Notes: generated by a model from the letters alone, not told the origin. A DNA stretch of 64,000 nt from Pedobacter kyonggii (GCF_004310665.1 NZ_SIXF01000004.1:1-64000), one strand, 5' to 3'; positions 26,411-35,766 are shown, numbered from the stretch's first letter. Numbers and translations are program-made.

Positions 26411-26442
26411 ATCCCGTTTTACCTCTCCAGGTAAAACGGGAT
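26411..26442. terminator. Terminator-like hairpin
   Basis: A perfect 14-bp stem (ATCCCGTTTTACCT / AGGTAAAACGGGAT) with a CTCC loop. A rearranged relative (CCGTTTAATCTCTCCAGG) appears at 25816-25834 beside the second 130-bp element. No adjacent gene clearly uses it. Confidence 0.6.
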
Positions 26443-26708
26443 AAAACCTAAAACAAAATCCGTTTCATTTGACAAAAACGTAACAACTTGTGTGTTGTTA
26501 AAATAATAGACAATAATTTCTGTTTAAGGTTTAATGCCCGATGAATATTTTTATTTAATTTAAGGCAGATTATAAAACCAATAGATAGAGGTGCAAATTT
26601 AGCTCCTTTTGAAAATAGTGAGTGGTATAATAAAAGTCCTAACAGCAATGCTTACAATTTGTGATTATTTTTTTTGTTAGGCTTTCGTTAATGCTGCGCA
26701 GTTTTATC

Positions 26709-26716
26709 TAAGTTTG
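26709..26716 (+). promoter_or_regulatory. ftsK promoter -7 box TAAGTTTG
   Basis: TAAGTTTG fits the Bacteroidota consensus TAnnTTTG and lies 28 bases before the ftsK ATG. The 29 bases around it (26690-26718) recur with one mismatch at 30836-30864 upstream of another gene, which supports a conserved promoter. Confidence 0.55.
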
Positions 26717-26744
26717 TTCAATATTAAATTATTTAGGATAGAAA

Positions 26745-29336
26745 ATGTCGGTAAGGGGTAACCAGTTTAAAACCAATACATTCAGAGATAAAGGTGCAGA
26801 AAGTGCACCTGGCAGATCATCATCAGGTCGGCAGCCGAAAGAAAAAAGAGATTTTTTGCCAAGTTTCGATTTGGCAGATGGCCGTGCAGTTAAAATTGTA
26901 GGTCTGTTTTTTGTGATATTGTCACTTTACTTTTTAATTGCTTTTACTTCGTATTTATTTACCTGGCAAGATGACCAGAGTTATGTAATCGATGCAAATG
27001 GTGGTTGGGGCAATCTTTTTAAAACAACAGAAGAACTAAAAGAAGCCGGTGTTTCTATACCCGTAGTTCAAAACTGGTTAGGTAAGTTTGGCGCTTTGTT
27101 ATCGCACCAGTTTATTTACGAATGGTTCGGTATTGCATCTTTCTTGTTCGTTTTGGCCTTTTTTATTATCGGCTACCGCTTATTATTCAAAGTTAAAATC
27201 CTTTCAATCTCGAAAACATTAGGTTATAGCTTTTTCTTTTTACTGTTTATATCCTTAACCTTAGGTTTTGCACATAGTTTCTGGTCAGAATCACCACATT
27301 ATTTAGAAGGTGAGTTTGGTTATTGGAGCAATAAATTATTAGGAGCCCAAATTGGCGCAGCTGGGGTGGCGGGACTAATTGCTTTTGCTGGTTTAACCAT
27401 TTTAATCATCGCATATAATATCGATTTTAAATTTCCGGAGCGTAAAGAGAAAGAGGTTTACCTGGACAACGAAACGCCAGATTATGTAAATGATATTAGA
27501 GAGCAGGCAGTAAAGAATAAAACTTTCGAAGAACCCTCTGCGCCCATTGAATTTCCGGTACGTGATAAGCCAGTAAGTAACGAACGTAAACAACAAAATG
27601 TGGTATTACAGCCAAGCCGTTTCGAAGAAAAAGAAGAGGAAGAAACTGTAGCGCCTATTGTGTTATCGCCGTTGGCTACCAATTTGCCTCTTGCTACTGC
27701 TGCGGCAACAACACTTCCATTAACGGTAGAACCACCAATTGAAACCGAAAAGGAACCTGCTTTTACGATCGAAAAAACTGAAGAAGAGAAAAAATCGGAT
27801 GATTTGGTTGAACAGTTTGGGAATTATGATGAAAAACTAGATTTATCGGGTTATAAATACCCAACAATTGATTTGCTCGAAAATTATGGCACCAACAAAA
27901 TTTCGGTAAATGCCGAAGAATTGGAAGCCAATAAAAATAAAATTGTCGAAACCCTTAATCATTACAATATAGAAATTGATAAGATTAAGGCAACCATTGG
28001 CCCAACGGTTACCCTTTACGAAATTATTCCGGCCCCTGGGGTAAGGATTTCGAAGATTAAAAACCTGGAGGATGATATTGCACTTTCGTTGGCAGCCTTA
28101 GGTATCCGTATTATCGCACCAATGCCGGGCAAGGGTACAATTGGTATCGAGGTGCCTAACCAACACCCAGAAATGGTGCCGATGCGCAGCATTCTAAATA
28201 CCGAAAAATGGAGCCAAACCACTATGGATTTGCCTATTGCATTAGGTAAAACCATTAGCAATGAGGTTTTTATAGCAGATTTGGCTAAAATGCCTCACTT
28301 ATTGGTGGCAGGGGCAACCGGCCAGGGTAAATCGGTTGGTATTAACGCCATTCTGGTTTCGCTGTTGTTTAAAAAACACCCTGCACAACTTAAATTTGTA
28401 CTGGTCGATCCGAAAAAAGTAGAGCTAACTTTATTCAATAGAATTGAAAGACACTTTTTAGCCAAACTACCGGGAGAGGCCGATGCCATTATTACCGATA
28501 CCAAAAAAGTAGTAAATACGTTGAACTCACTTTGTATCGAAATGGATCAGCGTTATGATTTACTGAAAGATGCACAAGTAAGGAATTTAAAAGAATATAA
28601 CGATAAGTTTGTTAAACGCAAGCTTAATCCAAATAACGGCCACCGCTTTTTACCTTTCATTGTTTTAGTGGTAGATGAGTTTGCCGATTTAATGATGACC
28701 GCCGGTAAAGAGGTGGAGGCACCAATTGCACGTTTGGCACAGTTGGCCAGGGCAATCGGTATCCACCTGGTTCTGGCTACGCAGCGTCCATCGGTAAATA
28801 TTATTACAGGTACCATTAAAGCCAACTTCCCAGCCAGGTTAGCCTTTAGGGTATTGTCGAAAATCGATTCGAGAACCATTTTGGATAGTGGCGGTGCCGA
28901 TCAGTTAATTGGCCGTGGTGATATGCTTTTATCTACAGGTAGCGACTTAATCAGGCTACAGTGTGCTTTCGTTGATACACCTGAGGTAGACCGGATTTCT
29001 GAATATATTGGCAACCAACGTGGTTATGCCGATGCTTATCAACTGCCAGAATATATAGATGAAGCAGGTGAAGGCAGTAAGGCCGATTTTGATCCTAATG
29101 AACGGGATAAGTTCTTTGAAGATGCGGCCAGACTGATTGTGATGCATCAGCAGGGTTCTACCTCATTAATACAGCGTAAACTAAAATTAGGCTACAACAG
29201 GGCTGGCCGGATTATCGATCAATTAGAGGCAGCTGGAATTGTTGGTCCCTTTGAAGGAAGTAAGGCGCGCGAAGTCTTGTACCCGGATGAATATTCTTTG
29301 GAACAGTTCTTGAATAGTATGAATGACAAAGATTAG
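26745..29336 (+). CDS. ftsK: DNA translocase FtsK
   Basis: FtsK pumps DNA toward the dif site at the division septum and helps resolve chromosomes. The 863-residue protein has four or five N-terminal membrane helices (about residues 50-225), an acidic linker (about 230-370), the alpha/beta RecA-like motor and a C-terminal gamma winged helix (GSTSLIQRKLKLGYNRAGRI) that reads KOPS-type sequences. Walker A is GATGQGKS (residues 523-530), Walker B LVVDEFADL. The second half also has the FtsK block ATQRPSVNIITGTIKANFP. It is followed after 61 bases by a LolA-like gene. Confidence 0.96.
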   Translation: MSVRGNQFKTNTFRDKGAESAPGRSSSGRQPKEKRDFLPSFDLADGRAVKIVGLFFVILSLYFLIAFTSYLFTWQDDQSYVIDANGGWGNLFKTTEELKEAGVSIPVVQNWLGKFGALLSHQFIYEWFGIASFLFVLAFFIIGYRLLFKVKILSISKTLGYSFFFLLFISLTLGFAHSFWSESPHYLEGEFGYWSNKLLGAQIGAAGVAGLIAFAGLTILIIAYNIDFKFPERKEKEVYLDNETPDYVNDIREQAVKNKTFEEPSAPIEFPVRDKPVSNERKQQNVVLQPSRFEEKEEEETVAPIVLSPLATNLPLATAAATTLPLTVEPPIETEKEPAFTIEKTEEEKKSDDLVEQFGNYDEKLDLSGYKYPTIDLLENYGTNKISVNAEELEANKNKIVETLNHYNIEIDKIKATIGPTVTLYEIIPAPGVRISKIKNLEDDIALSLAALGIRIIAPMPGKGTIGIEVPNQHPEMVPMRSILNTEKWSQTTMDLPIALGKTISNEVFIADLAKMPHLLVAGATGQGKSVGINAILVSLLFKKHPAQLKFVLVDPKKVELTLFNRIERHFLAKLPGEADAIITDTKKVVNTLNSLCIEMDQRYDLLKDAQVRNLKEYNDKFVKRKLNPNNGHRFLPFIVLVVDEFADLMMTAGKEVEAPIARLAQLARAIGIHLVLATQRPSVNIITGTIKANFPARLAFRVLSKIDSRTILDSGGADQLIGRGDMLLSTGSDLIRLQCAFVDTPEVDRISEYIGNQRGYADAYQLPEYIDEAGEGSKADFDPNERDKFFEDAARLIVMHQQGSTSLIQRKLKLGYNRAGRIIDQLEAAGIVGPFEGSKAREVLYPDEYSLEQFLNSMNDKD

Positions 29337-29397
29337 ATTAAACCAATAACAAAAAATCTACTCTAACGTTTCAAAGGAAAAATTTAAAAAAGAAAAG

Positions 29398-30048
29398 ATG
29401 AAGAAATTAATTTCAGCATTAATGGTTGTAGTTGCTTTTACAACTTCAACTTATGCTCAAACTGATGCGAAAGCTAAAGCCATTTTAGCTGAGGTGAGTA
29501 AAAAATACAAATCGTATAATATTGTAAAAACAGATTTTAGCTTCACTTTGGATAATCCTAAAGCAAAAGTAAAAGAAACCCAGCAAGGTACCTTGTATGT
29601 TAAAGCCAATTCTAATAAGTATAAAGTGGCTATGACCAACCAAGAATTGTTTAGTGATGGTAAAAGCCAATGGACTTATTTGAAAAAAGACAAAGAGGTG
29701 CAAGTGAGCAATGTAGATAATAGCGGCGATGCCATTAATCCTGCTAAGATTTTTACGGTTTACGAAAAAGGATTTAAATATGTGTATACTGGCGAACAAA
29801 AAGCTGGTGCCAAAACTTACCAAATGATTGATTTAACACCTGTTGACGCTAAAAAATCGATTTTTAAAGTACGTTTAAGTATCGATAAAACAGCTAAACA
29901 AATTGCAAACGTGGTATTGTTCGATAAAAATGGTAACAAATACACTTACAATGTAAAAACTTTTTCGCCAAATGTAAATGTACCAGAAACTACTTTTGCT
30001 TTCGATGCCAAAAAATATCCTGGTGTTGAAGTGGTAGATTTAAGATAA
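29398..30048 (+). CDS. LolA-family outer-membrane lipoprotein carrier protein
   Basis: A 216-residue periplasmic protein with a clear signal peptide (MKKLISALMVVVAFTTSTYA). The mature part matches the LolA fold: an incomplete beta-barrel with KADFSFTL-like first strand (VKTDFSFTLDNPKAKV), a QGTLYVKANSNKYKV strand and YLKKDKEVQVSNVD. LolA shuttles lipoproteins to the outer membrane. The partner LolB is usually absent in Bacteroidota. It is the second gene after ftsK, a common placement in this phylum, and ends at a terminator. Confidence 0.8.
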   Translation: MKKLISALMVVVAFTTSTYAQTDAKAKAILAEVSKKYKSYNIVKTDFSFTLDNPKAKVKETQQGTLYVKANSNKYKVAMTNQELFSDGKSQWTYLKKDKEVQVSNVDNSGDAINPAKIFTVYEKGFKYVYTGEQKAGAKTYQMIDLTPVDAKKSIFKVRLSIDKTAKQIANVVLFDKNGNKYTYNVKTFSPNVNVPETTFAFDAKKYPGVEVVDLR

Positions 30049-30081
30049 TTGTTATTTCCGCCAAGGCGGGATGAAACCTGG

Positions 30082-30116
30082 AGGTTCAGTTGGAAACAGC
30101 TGAACCTTTTTTGTTT
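30082..30116 (+). terminator. Rho-independent terminator after the LolA-like gene
   Basis: AGGTTCAG (30082-30089) and CTGAACCT (30100-30107) form a stem with a short loop and are followed by TTTTTTGTTTT. It is the classic form and lies 34 bases after the stop codon. Confidence 0.9.
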
Positions 30117-30835
30117 TATTGAAATCAGATTTTTAGGTGTATCGTAGAGCACTACTGATTTTTTGAAAAGCTTTGTTAAGTTGCAGCAGTTCAGCCATTC
30201 GTTATGGCCCGATTTAAAGTCCTGCTGTGTGGAGCACTTCTTTTTTGAGCATAGTTTAGGTGTCACGCTAGCTTGCTTTAATAACACACAGGTTTTACCG
30301 AAGAACGCCGTCAATCCCAAGAGCTGGGGAAATCAAAAAAACAGGTGTAGTAAGGGTAAATCGGCACTAACAAACCTGAAACGCAGTGGTTTTGTGTTCA
30401 TAAACAATGATTCAAAGCTTTGAAAAGAATTGAACACAAAACGAAGTGCCGCTGTTTTTTTGATGGGCATGGAATTGTGCAAAAGGCTCATTGCTGGATT
30501 GACAAAGCGCTTTGGGTACTTTGGCGCTCCAAAGTACCTTGCCCCCGCGGCAGAGAGCGGGAAATTAACATTTGCCCTAAAACTATTTTTTGTTAAATAT
30601 CAGGAAAATTTAATAGCAGGAAAGATGCTGAAACAAGTTCAGCATGACGATCGCCTTAGTAATATGTACTAAAAAACAAATCCAGGCTAACAATAAGGTC
30701 TTACGCGATAGGACATTGTTCAGTATGAGTAAAGCAGATGCAGGACTTTCGCAACCGATTGATCCAGAGTCCTGATTTTCTAAATATTTTAAAAGTGAAC
30801 ATAGTGGTTGATAAATTTTTCATCATGTGTTTATG
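30117..30835. repeat. Gene-free stretch made of dispersed repeats
   Basis: About 720 bases with two small open frames that have no protein-like character. They contain phrases seen elsewhere as intergenic repeats: GGGTACTTTGGCGCTCCAAAG (palindromic), GATGCTGAAACAAGTTCAGC and AGCATGACGAT (related to 3371-3516), and GCAGGACTTTCGCAACCGA (related to AGCAGGACGGTTGCAACCGA at 26262). I treat it as accumulated repeat debris. Confidence 0.55.
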
Positions 30836-30854
30836 AATGCTGCGCAGATTTATC

Positions 30855-30862
30855 TAAGTTTG
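30855..30862 (+). promoter_or_regulatory. -7 box TAAGTTTG upstream of the 90-residue gene
   Basis: TAAGTTTG lies in the 29-base block shared with the ftsK upstream region. It ends six bases before the likely ATG at 30869, so a transcript from it would be leaderless or nearly so. Confidence 0.5.
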
Positions 30863-30868
30863 TTTCCA

Positions 30869-31141
30869 ATGTCATTGCCACTAACAAACCATACTTTAGA
30901 GAAATTAGAAACCCTGCTTTTTGCTATGGGCTATAAGGTTCGTTATGAGAAAGGGAACTTTAAAACGGGTTCTTGCCTGCTCGAGCATAATAAGGTTATT
31001 GTGGTAAATAAATTTTCAAATCTCGAAGGAAAAATTGCTGCATTGGTAACTTTGGTTAAGCAAACCAATACAGATGAAAACCTGTTAGAAGAAAAACAGC
31101 GCCAATTCTACCTTTCCTTACAGCAAACCGAATTATTTTAA
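30869..31141 (+). CDS. Small conserved protein, function unknown
   Basis: A 90-residue soluble protein (LEKLETLLFAMGYKVRYEKG, then SCLLEHNKVIVVNKFSNLEG). The frame can be opened back to 30827, but that stretch lies in the promoter block shared with ftsK, so the ATG at 30869 (MSLPLTNHTL) is the better start. It precedes the PhnP-like hydrolase gene by 49 bases in the same direction, and the two are probably cotranscribed. No family name is recognised. Confidence 0.6.
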   Translation: MSLPLTNHTLEKLETLLFAMGYKVRYEKGNFKTGSCLLEHNKVIVVNKFSNLEGKIAALVTLVKQTNTDENLLEEKQRQFYLSLQQTELF

Positions 31142-31190
31142 TGAAGATACAACTCCAACATTACAACTATAGAAAGGAAAGTTTAAGCAG

Positions 31191-31955
31191 ATGAAGGTTA
31201 CTTTTTTAGGTACTGGTACATCACAAGGCGTTCCTGTAATTGCTTGTAATTGCGAAGTTTGTTTATCTGCTGATAAAAGAGATAACCGCTTACGGACTTC
31301 GATATTAATTGAAACAACTGATAAAACCATTGTGGTAGATAGTGGGCCTGATTTCCGTTACCAGCTTTTACGCGAAAAAGTAAAAGATCTTGATGCGGTA
31401 TTGTTTACCCACGAACACAAAGACCACATTGCTGGTTTAGATGATATCAGGCCGTTTAATTACCTGTTGCATAAGGTAATTGATGTTTATGCAACAGACA
31501 GGGTTCAAACGGCTTTAAAAAGAGAGTTCTATTATATTTTTGCCGAGACTAAGTACCATGGTTTGCCACAGATTAATCTGCACACTGTAACCAATGGCGA
31601 AAATTTTAAAATTGGCGAAAGTGCCATTATTCCTTTTGAAGTGATGCACCATTTGTTGCCCATTACAGGGTACAGAATTGGCGATTTTACTTACATTACC
31701 GATGCTAAAACGATATCGGAGCAAAGCTTTGAAAAAATAAAGGGAACAAAAATATTGGTGTTGAATGCTTTGCAAAAGGAACCACATATTTCTCATTTTA
31801 CTTTAAGAGAGGCCATTGCCTTTGCCGAAAGGGTAGATGCTGAAACCACTTATCTTACGCACATCAGTCATAATCTGGGTAAACATGCCGATGTAGAAAA
31901 GAATTTACCTGAGCATATTCAATTGGCTTACGATGGTTTGAAAATTGAATTGTAA
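31191..31955 (+). CDS. PhnP-like metallo-beta-lactamase-fold hydrolase
   Basis: A 254-residue MBL-fold enzyme close to the PhnP/RNase Z branch. Metal ligands: FTHEHKDHIAGLDDIR (HxHxDH), VMHHLLPITGYRIGDFTY with IGDFTYITDAKTI, and THISHNLG near the C-terminus. The N-terminal LGTGTSQGVPVIACNCEVC carries the Cys pair typical of PhnP, which binds a structural zinc. PhnP hydrolyses cyclic phosphodiesters; phosphonate genes are absent here, so the physiological substrate is open. Confidence 0.85.
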   Translation: MKVTFLGTGTSQGVPVIACNCEVCLSADKRDNRLRTSILIETTDKTIVVDSGPDFRYQLLREKVKDLDAVLFTHEHKDHIAGLDDIRPFNYLLHKVIDVYATDRVQTALKREFYYIFAETKYHGLPQINLHTVTNGENFKIGESAIIPFEVMHHLLPITGYRIGDFTYITDAKTISEQSFEKIKGTKILVLNALQKEPHISHFTLREAIAFAERVDAETTYLTHISHNLGKHADVEKNLPEHIQLAYDGLKIEL

Positions 31956-31984
31956 ATCATTGTTTCCAAAATCCAAAATTAAAT

Positions 31985-31992
31985 TATATTTG
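31985..31992 (+). promoter_or_regulatory. tRNA-Leu promoter -7 box TATATTTG
   Basis: An exact TAnnTTTG match nine bases before the tRNA 5' end. A weak -33-like ATTG lies about 22 bases further upstream. Confidence 0.6.
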
Positions 31993-32000
31993 CAGCACAA

Positions 32001-32084
32001 ACCCAGGTGGCGAAATTGGTAGACGCACCAGCTTGAGGGGCTGGCGCCTGTATGGGTGTGGGAGTTCGAATCTCCTCTTGGGTA
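32001..32084 (+). tRNA. tRNA-Leu (anticodon GAG)
   Basis: A class II tRNA of 84 bases. The acceptor stem pairs ACCCAGG with CTTGGGT (one G-U). The anticodon stem CCAGC/GCTGG encloses the loop TTGAGGG, giving anticodon GAG at 32035-32037, which reads CUC and CUU. A long variable arm (GCGCCTGTATGGGTGT) and the T-arm GGGAGTTCGAATCTCCT are present. CCA is not encoded. A terminator follows immediately. Confidence 0.95.
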
Positions 32085-32088
32085 CTTC

Positions 32089-32129
32089 ACCGGAGATCAG
32101 GTTTTTTAAATCTTGACTCCGGTTTTTTT
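32089..32129 (+). terminator. Rho-independent terminator of tRNA-Leu
   Basis: ACCGGAG (32089-32095) pairs with CTCCGGT (32117-32123), extended inward by further pairs, and is followed by a run of T. It lies five bases after the tRNA 3' end. Confidence 0.85.
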
Positions 32130-32165
32130 ATTTCCTATTGATTTGTGCTTTAGTAAAAATGAGGT

Positions 32166-32938
32166 TTGGCAGACAAAGCTGCCACATTTGATAGTGATAA
32201 AAATTATACTAGGTTTTTTCCGACGATAAACTTAAGTTATCCAGTAGATTTAAATGCAACTTTACAGGCAAGCTATAGTAAACGTATCAATAGACCTTCG
32301 CTATTTGCATTGTATCCGTTTAATGAGTTAACAGATTTTAATGCACAATATGTTGGTAATCCTAATTTAAATCCATCTTATGCCGATGTTATGGAATTAA
32401 GTTTTTTAAAACTGGGGCAAATTCACTTTTAATCCATCCGTATATTACCAAAACAATAAAGACGTTACGCAAGATTATACCTTTAGAAATACCAGCGGAG
32501 TTTTTATTACCACTCCAATTAATATCGATGGCGAAACCCGTGGTGGTTTAGAACTTTCGGCTTTGTACAATCCATACAAATTTTTACAATTTAGCATGAA
32601 ATAAACGTTTACAATTTTAAACAAAAAGGATTTTATGCTAATCAGGATTTCGATTTTTCGGGCAATATTATAACGAGTAGATTAAGTACCCAAGTTAAAT
32701 TACCTAAAAAATTAAGTTTCCAAGGTAGATACAATTTTAGTGGTGCGCAAAGCAAAACAGCGAGCACCCATAACATAGATTTAGGTGTAAGCAAAACTTT
32801 CTTAAAAGATAAAGCAACGCTAATATTTGATGTAGCCAACTTGTTTAACCTCCGCAAATTTGAGACTACCACAATCGGAACAAACTACCTGCTAACGCAA
32901 GTTAATAGTCCAAATGCAGCCAGGTATTACAAGTGCGC
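32166..32938 (+). pseudogene. TonB-dependent receptor (OMP_b-brl_3 type), decayed C-terminal fragment
   Basis: Three reading frames in succession encode the barrel end of an outer-membrane receptor. First: NYTRFFPTINLSYPVDLNAT, SYSKRINRPSLFALYPF and GNPNLNPSYADVMELSF (to 32432). Then, after a shift near 32430, FNPSVYYQNNKDVTQDYTF through LSALYNPYKFLQFSMK with a stop near 32604. Then, after another shift, KLSFQGRYNFSGAQSKTAS, ATLIFDVANLFNLRKFET and NSPNAARYYKC, where homology ends before the terminal strand. The signal peptide, plug and most of the barrel are missing, so it is not functional. Confidence 0.85.
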
Positions 32939-33134
32939 TTCCCGAATGGTTTTTTATTTTTTGAATAGCGGCCCTGATGGGGTCAATTGCAGCAGGGGGG
33001 TATATAAAAAACGGCTCCGTCATTTTTCTGTGGTGATGGCTCACCTAAAACACATTCCTCTGTTACTAAAGTAATTAACAACAAAGCAGGTTAGCTTTGT
33101 ATATAAATGCCTATTTTTATTTTTTTTGCACGAA

Positions 33135-33860
33135 ATGGCTAAAATTTTTATCGTCGAAGACGAAGCAGAAATACGGGAAGAACTGATACAATTAGTTAGT
33201 GCGCGGACTCATGATGGTATCGTAGGGGCCTGCGGCTCGGTAAAAGAAGCATTACTACTCATCCCATCTGCGGCTCCGGATATTATATTGATGGATATAG
33301 AACTTTCTGATGGCCATAGTTTTGAGATATTGGAACACCTTCCTTCAACACCTTTTTCGGTAATTTTTGTAACTGCCTATGAGCATTATGCGCTACGTGC
33401 CATCAAGGCGGGGACATTGGATTATCTATTGAAGCCCGTAAAGGAAAAGGAATTGTATGATGCCCTCGATAAAGCCAGCTTGCGACCTAATGTCTTGCAT
33501 GCGGTACAAAAGGAAATCCTCTTCGATAAGCAATCGACAATGTTGGTATTGAAAACCCTTAATGAAACGTATTTTGTGCGCCATTCCGATATTCTATATT
33601 GTAAGGGAGATGGTGGCTATACTACCTTCTTTTTATTTGATGGCAGAGAAATTACAACAAGTACAACACTCAAAGAATATGAAACCTTGTTGCCGGAAGG
33701 TTTGTTTCTGAGAATTCATAAATCTTTTCTGATTTGTCTAAACTTTATTATTTCATACCATCATGATGGCTTTGTTTTTTTACAAGGTGGTATACAAGTG
33801 CCTGTATCTACCCGTAAGAAAGATTTATTGATGCAAAAAATGACAATTAATAATGCATAA
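33135..33860 (+). CDS. LytTR-family response regulator
   Basis: A 241-residue cytoplasmic regulator: receiver domain at residues 1-115 (FIVEDEAEIREEL; phosphoacceptor D54 in ILMDIELSD; VTAYEHYAL; DYLLKPV) and a LytTR DNA-binding domain at about 145-241 (LNETYFVRHSDILYCKGDGG; FLRIHKSFLICLN). The frame extends to a TTG at 33126, but the ATG at 33135 (MAKIFIVEDE) is the standard start. It overlaps the following histidine kinase gene by 8 bases, so the two form a coupled two-component system. Confidence 0.93.
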   Translation: MAKIFIVEDEAEIREELIQLVSARTHDGIVGACGSVKEALLLIPSAAPDIILMDIELSDGHSFEILEHLPSTPFSVIFVTAYEHYALRAIKAGTLDYLLKPVKEKELYDALDKASLRPNVLHAVQKEILFDKQSTMLVLKTLNETYFVRHSDILYCKGDGGYTTFFLFDGREITTSTTLKEYETLLPEGLFLRIHKSFLICLNFIISYHHDGFVFLQGGIQVPVSTRKKDLLMQKMTINNA

Positions 33861-35766
33861 TAAACCCTTGAAGGTCTCCTACCTAATCTCTATTTGGCTA
33901 ATCATTACCCTATTTATCAGCTGCGGGGAGCCTTCCTCACCGCGAATAAATCAAAGCCAGTTACTGGATAGCTTATTTGAGCAGATAAAACTAAGTAAAC
34001 AGCCTAAAAAAGCAATACCACAACTACAACAATTAATAAAAGAAAATCAAACGGATAGCTCCATACTTAGTCGGGCTTATTTTTACCTCAGCTATTGCTT
34101 ACTTAAAAATAAACAAGATTCTGCTTCGTTTGAAGTGGCCCAAAAAGCTTTAAATATATTGCCTTTGTCGGAAAAGAATGGAGCCCAGGCAGCTACCAAT
34201 TTCTATTGGATGGGCTATCTTGAGCAAAAAAAAGCGCAATATTATGCGGCAACTTATTACTACACACAAGCGGCATATCTTATTGATGCAGGCAATTTGA
34301 AGCTCAGTTTTCCAAAATCTTCCGGTTTTATTTTATTATGGGCATCACAACTAAACAGTTTCAATAACAGATTGGATTTATCTAATAGATTTGCCAGGAA
34401 AATGCTCTTTCTTTTGAAAAAAGATACCAGTATGTTGGCAAAAGACTTGTCTATATCCGCGAATTTATTGCTTTCACTAGGGTATTTAGATAAGAAAGGA
34501 CTGGCTAATGACTCCGTTCGATTATATTTAAATCAGGCCACAGAAATAAAAAAGAAAATCAAACTTGCCCGTATAGATTACAATTATTATATATCAAAAG
34601 CAAAAATATTTTACGAGGGTAAAGAATTAGATTCTGCCCTTTACTATCAATTAAAAGCCTATAAAGCAGATACCTCCAATGCTTTTATGGCCTACAACAA
34701 CCTATTGGGCATTTATGTAAACAAGCATCAATTGTCAAAAGCACGTGTGGCAGAGCGTGAAGTTACCAAGCGGTTAAGCCAATTTGATGCAGATGATTAC
34801 CTGATGTATCTGGAAAATAAGATCGCGTTTGCTATCGTTCGTGGCGATAATAAAAAGGCGCAATCGTCATTTGAAGAGTATGTTCAAAAAAAGAAAGAGA
34901 GAGAAGAAAATGAAAACCGAAAAGCAGCAAACGAAATATCTTCGCTCTATAAAACAGTGCAAAAAGACCAACAAATTGGTGCATTAAACAAAAACATAGA
35001 TAAGATAACGGGACAATTGGAGTTGAACAGGCTCTGGTTGGCGGTGATTATCCTTTTTTCAGGATTGCTATTTGCGATGATATTATTACTGTTTTTAGAC
35101 CGAAGGAGAAAAGAACTCATTACCGAAAATAAGCAGGTTTCAGATCTTAATATCAAACTTGAATTGGAACAAAGGTTGTTGCGGAGCCAAATGGACCCTC
35201 ATTTTATTTTCAATTGCTTAGCGAGTATTCGTGCTTTGGTTCGGCAAGAAAAAACTCAGGAGACACTCACTTACCTGGATCATTTTTCCGTTTTGATGCG
35301 AGAGAAACTAACGGAAGGTAAACAACGAAATATTGACTTGAAATCTGAAGTGGACTTTCTGGAAAACTATTTAAAGTTGCAGCAAATGAGGATGCCAGGC
35401 AAATTCGACTATGTATTTGAATTGGACAATGAGGTTGCCAATATGTTTGATGAAATAGAGATTCCGGCAATGTTGCTTCAGCCATTTATAGAGAATTCTA
35501 TTTTACATGGATTTAAAAACATCAGTTATAAAGGTTATATACACGTATCAATGGCCATTAACAATGAGGTTTTAAAGATTATCATTAACGACAATGGAGT
35601 TGGTTTGGATACCACTGATAAGCCGCCCCATACTTCGCGTGCCACCCAAATTGTAACAGAACGAATTCAGTATTTACAAACTGAAGGTTTAGGAGAGGCT
35701 AGCCTGTCGATGAATTCCCAAGTGGATGCTCCTGGTACAATTGTCACTTTACGGATTCCGGTTTAA
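33853..35766 (+). CDS. LytS-type sensor histidine kinase with TPR-like sensor region
   Basis: A 637-residue membrane kinase partnering the LytTR regulator. The N-terminus (ISIWLIITLFISCGE) resembles a lipoprotein signal, though a cleaved or anchored signal is also possible. Residues 40-370 are helical TPR-like repeats, probably periplasmic; a coiled coil precedes the membrane helix LWLAVIILFSGLLFAMILLL near 395-415; then the His_kinase domain with H450 in RSQMDPHFIFNCLASIRAL and the HATPase N-box NSILHGFKN, followed by INDNGVGLD. A TPR-helix-kinase layout is frequent in Bacteroidota. The signal is unknown. Confidence 0.9.
   Translation: MHNKPLKVSYLISIWLIITLFISCGEPSSPRINQSQLLDSLFEQIKLSKQPKKAIPQLQQLIKENQTDSSILSRAYFYLSYCLLKNKQDSASFEVAQKALNILPLSEKNGAQAATNFYWMGYLEQKKAQYYAATYYYTQAAYLIDAGNLKLSFPKSSGFILLWASQLNSFNNRLDLSNRFARKMLFLLKKDTSMLAKDLSISANLLLSLGYLDKKGLANDSVRLYLNQATEIKKKIKLARIDYNYYISKAKIFYEGKELDSALYYQLKAYKADTSNAFMAYNNLLGIYVNKHQLSKARVAEREVTKRLSQFDADDYLMYLENKIAFAIVRGDNKKAQSSFEEYVQKKKEREENENRKAANEISSLYKTVQKDQQIGALNKNIDKITGQLELNRLWLAVIILFSGLLFAMILLLFLDRRRKELITENKQVSDLNIKLELEQRLLRSQMDPHFIFNCLASIRALVRQEKTQETLTYLDHFSVLMREKLTEGKQRNIDLKSEVDFLENYLKLQQMRMPGKFDYVFELDNEVANMFDEIEIPAMLLQPFIENSILHGFKNISYKGYIHVSMAINNEVLKIIINDNGVGLDTTDKPPHTSRATQIVTERIQYLQTEGLGEASLSMNSQVDAPGTIVTLRIPV

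Larger units (their letters stand above)
25452..26744. other. 1.3-kb gene-free, repeat-packed region
   Basis: No coding frame is convincing. It contains the palindrome CCTCGCAGG...CCTGCGAGG (25646-25673), a long inverted pair AGACCTCATAGGTTT / AAACCTATGAGGTCT (about 25722-25803), copy 2 of the 130-bp element, copy C of the dispersed repeat, a terminator-like hairpin at 26411-26442 and the ftsK promoter zone. Confidence 0.7.

Noticed and set aside
30163-30672. Two open frames of 86 and 80 codons after the LolA-like gene
   Set aside because: They are made from dispersed-repeat phrases (palindromic GGTACTTTGG..., GATGCTGAAACAAG...), have odd composition with many Cys and Asn, and no domain. Such frames are regular by-products of these repeats.
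31905-32090. 61-codon frame across tRNA-Leu
   Set aside because: It runs antisense through the tRNA; the translated tRNA segment is a known source of false proteins.
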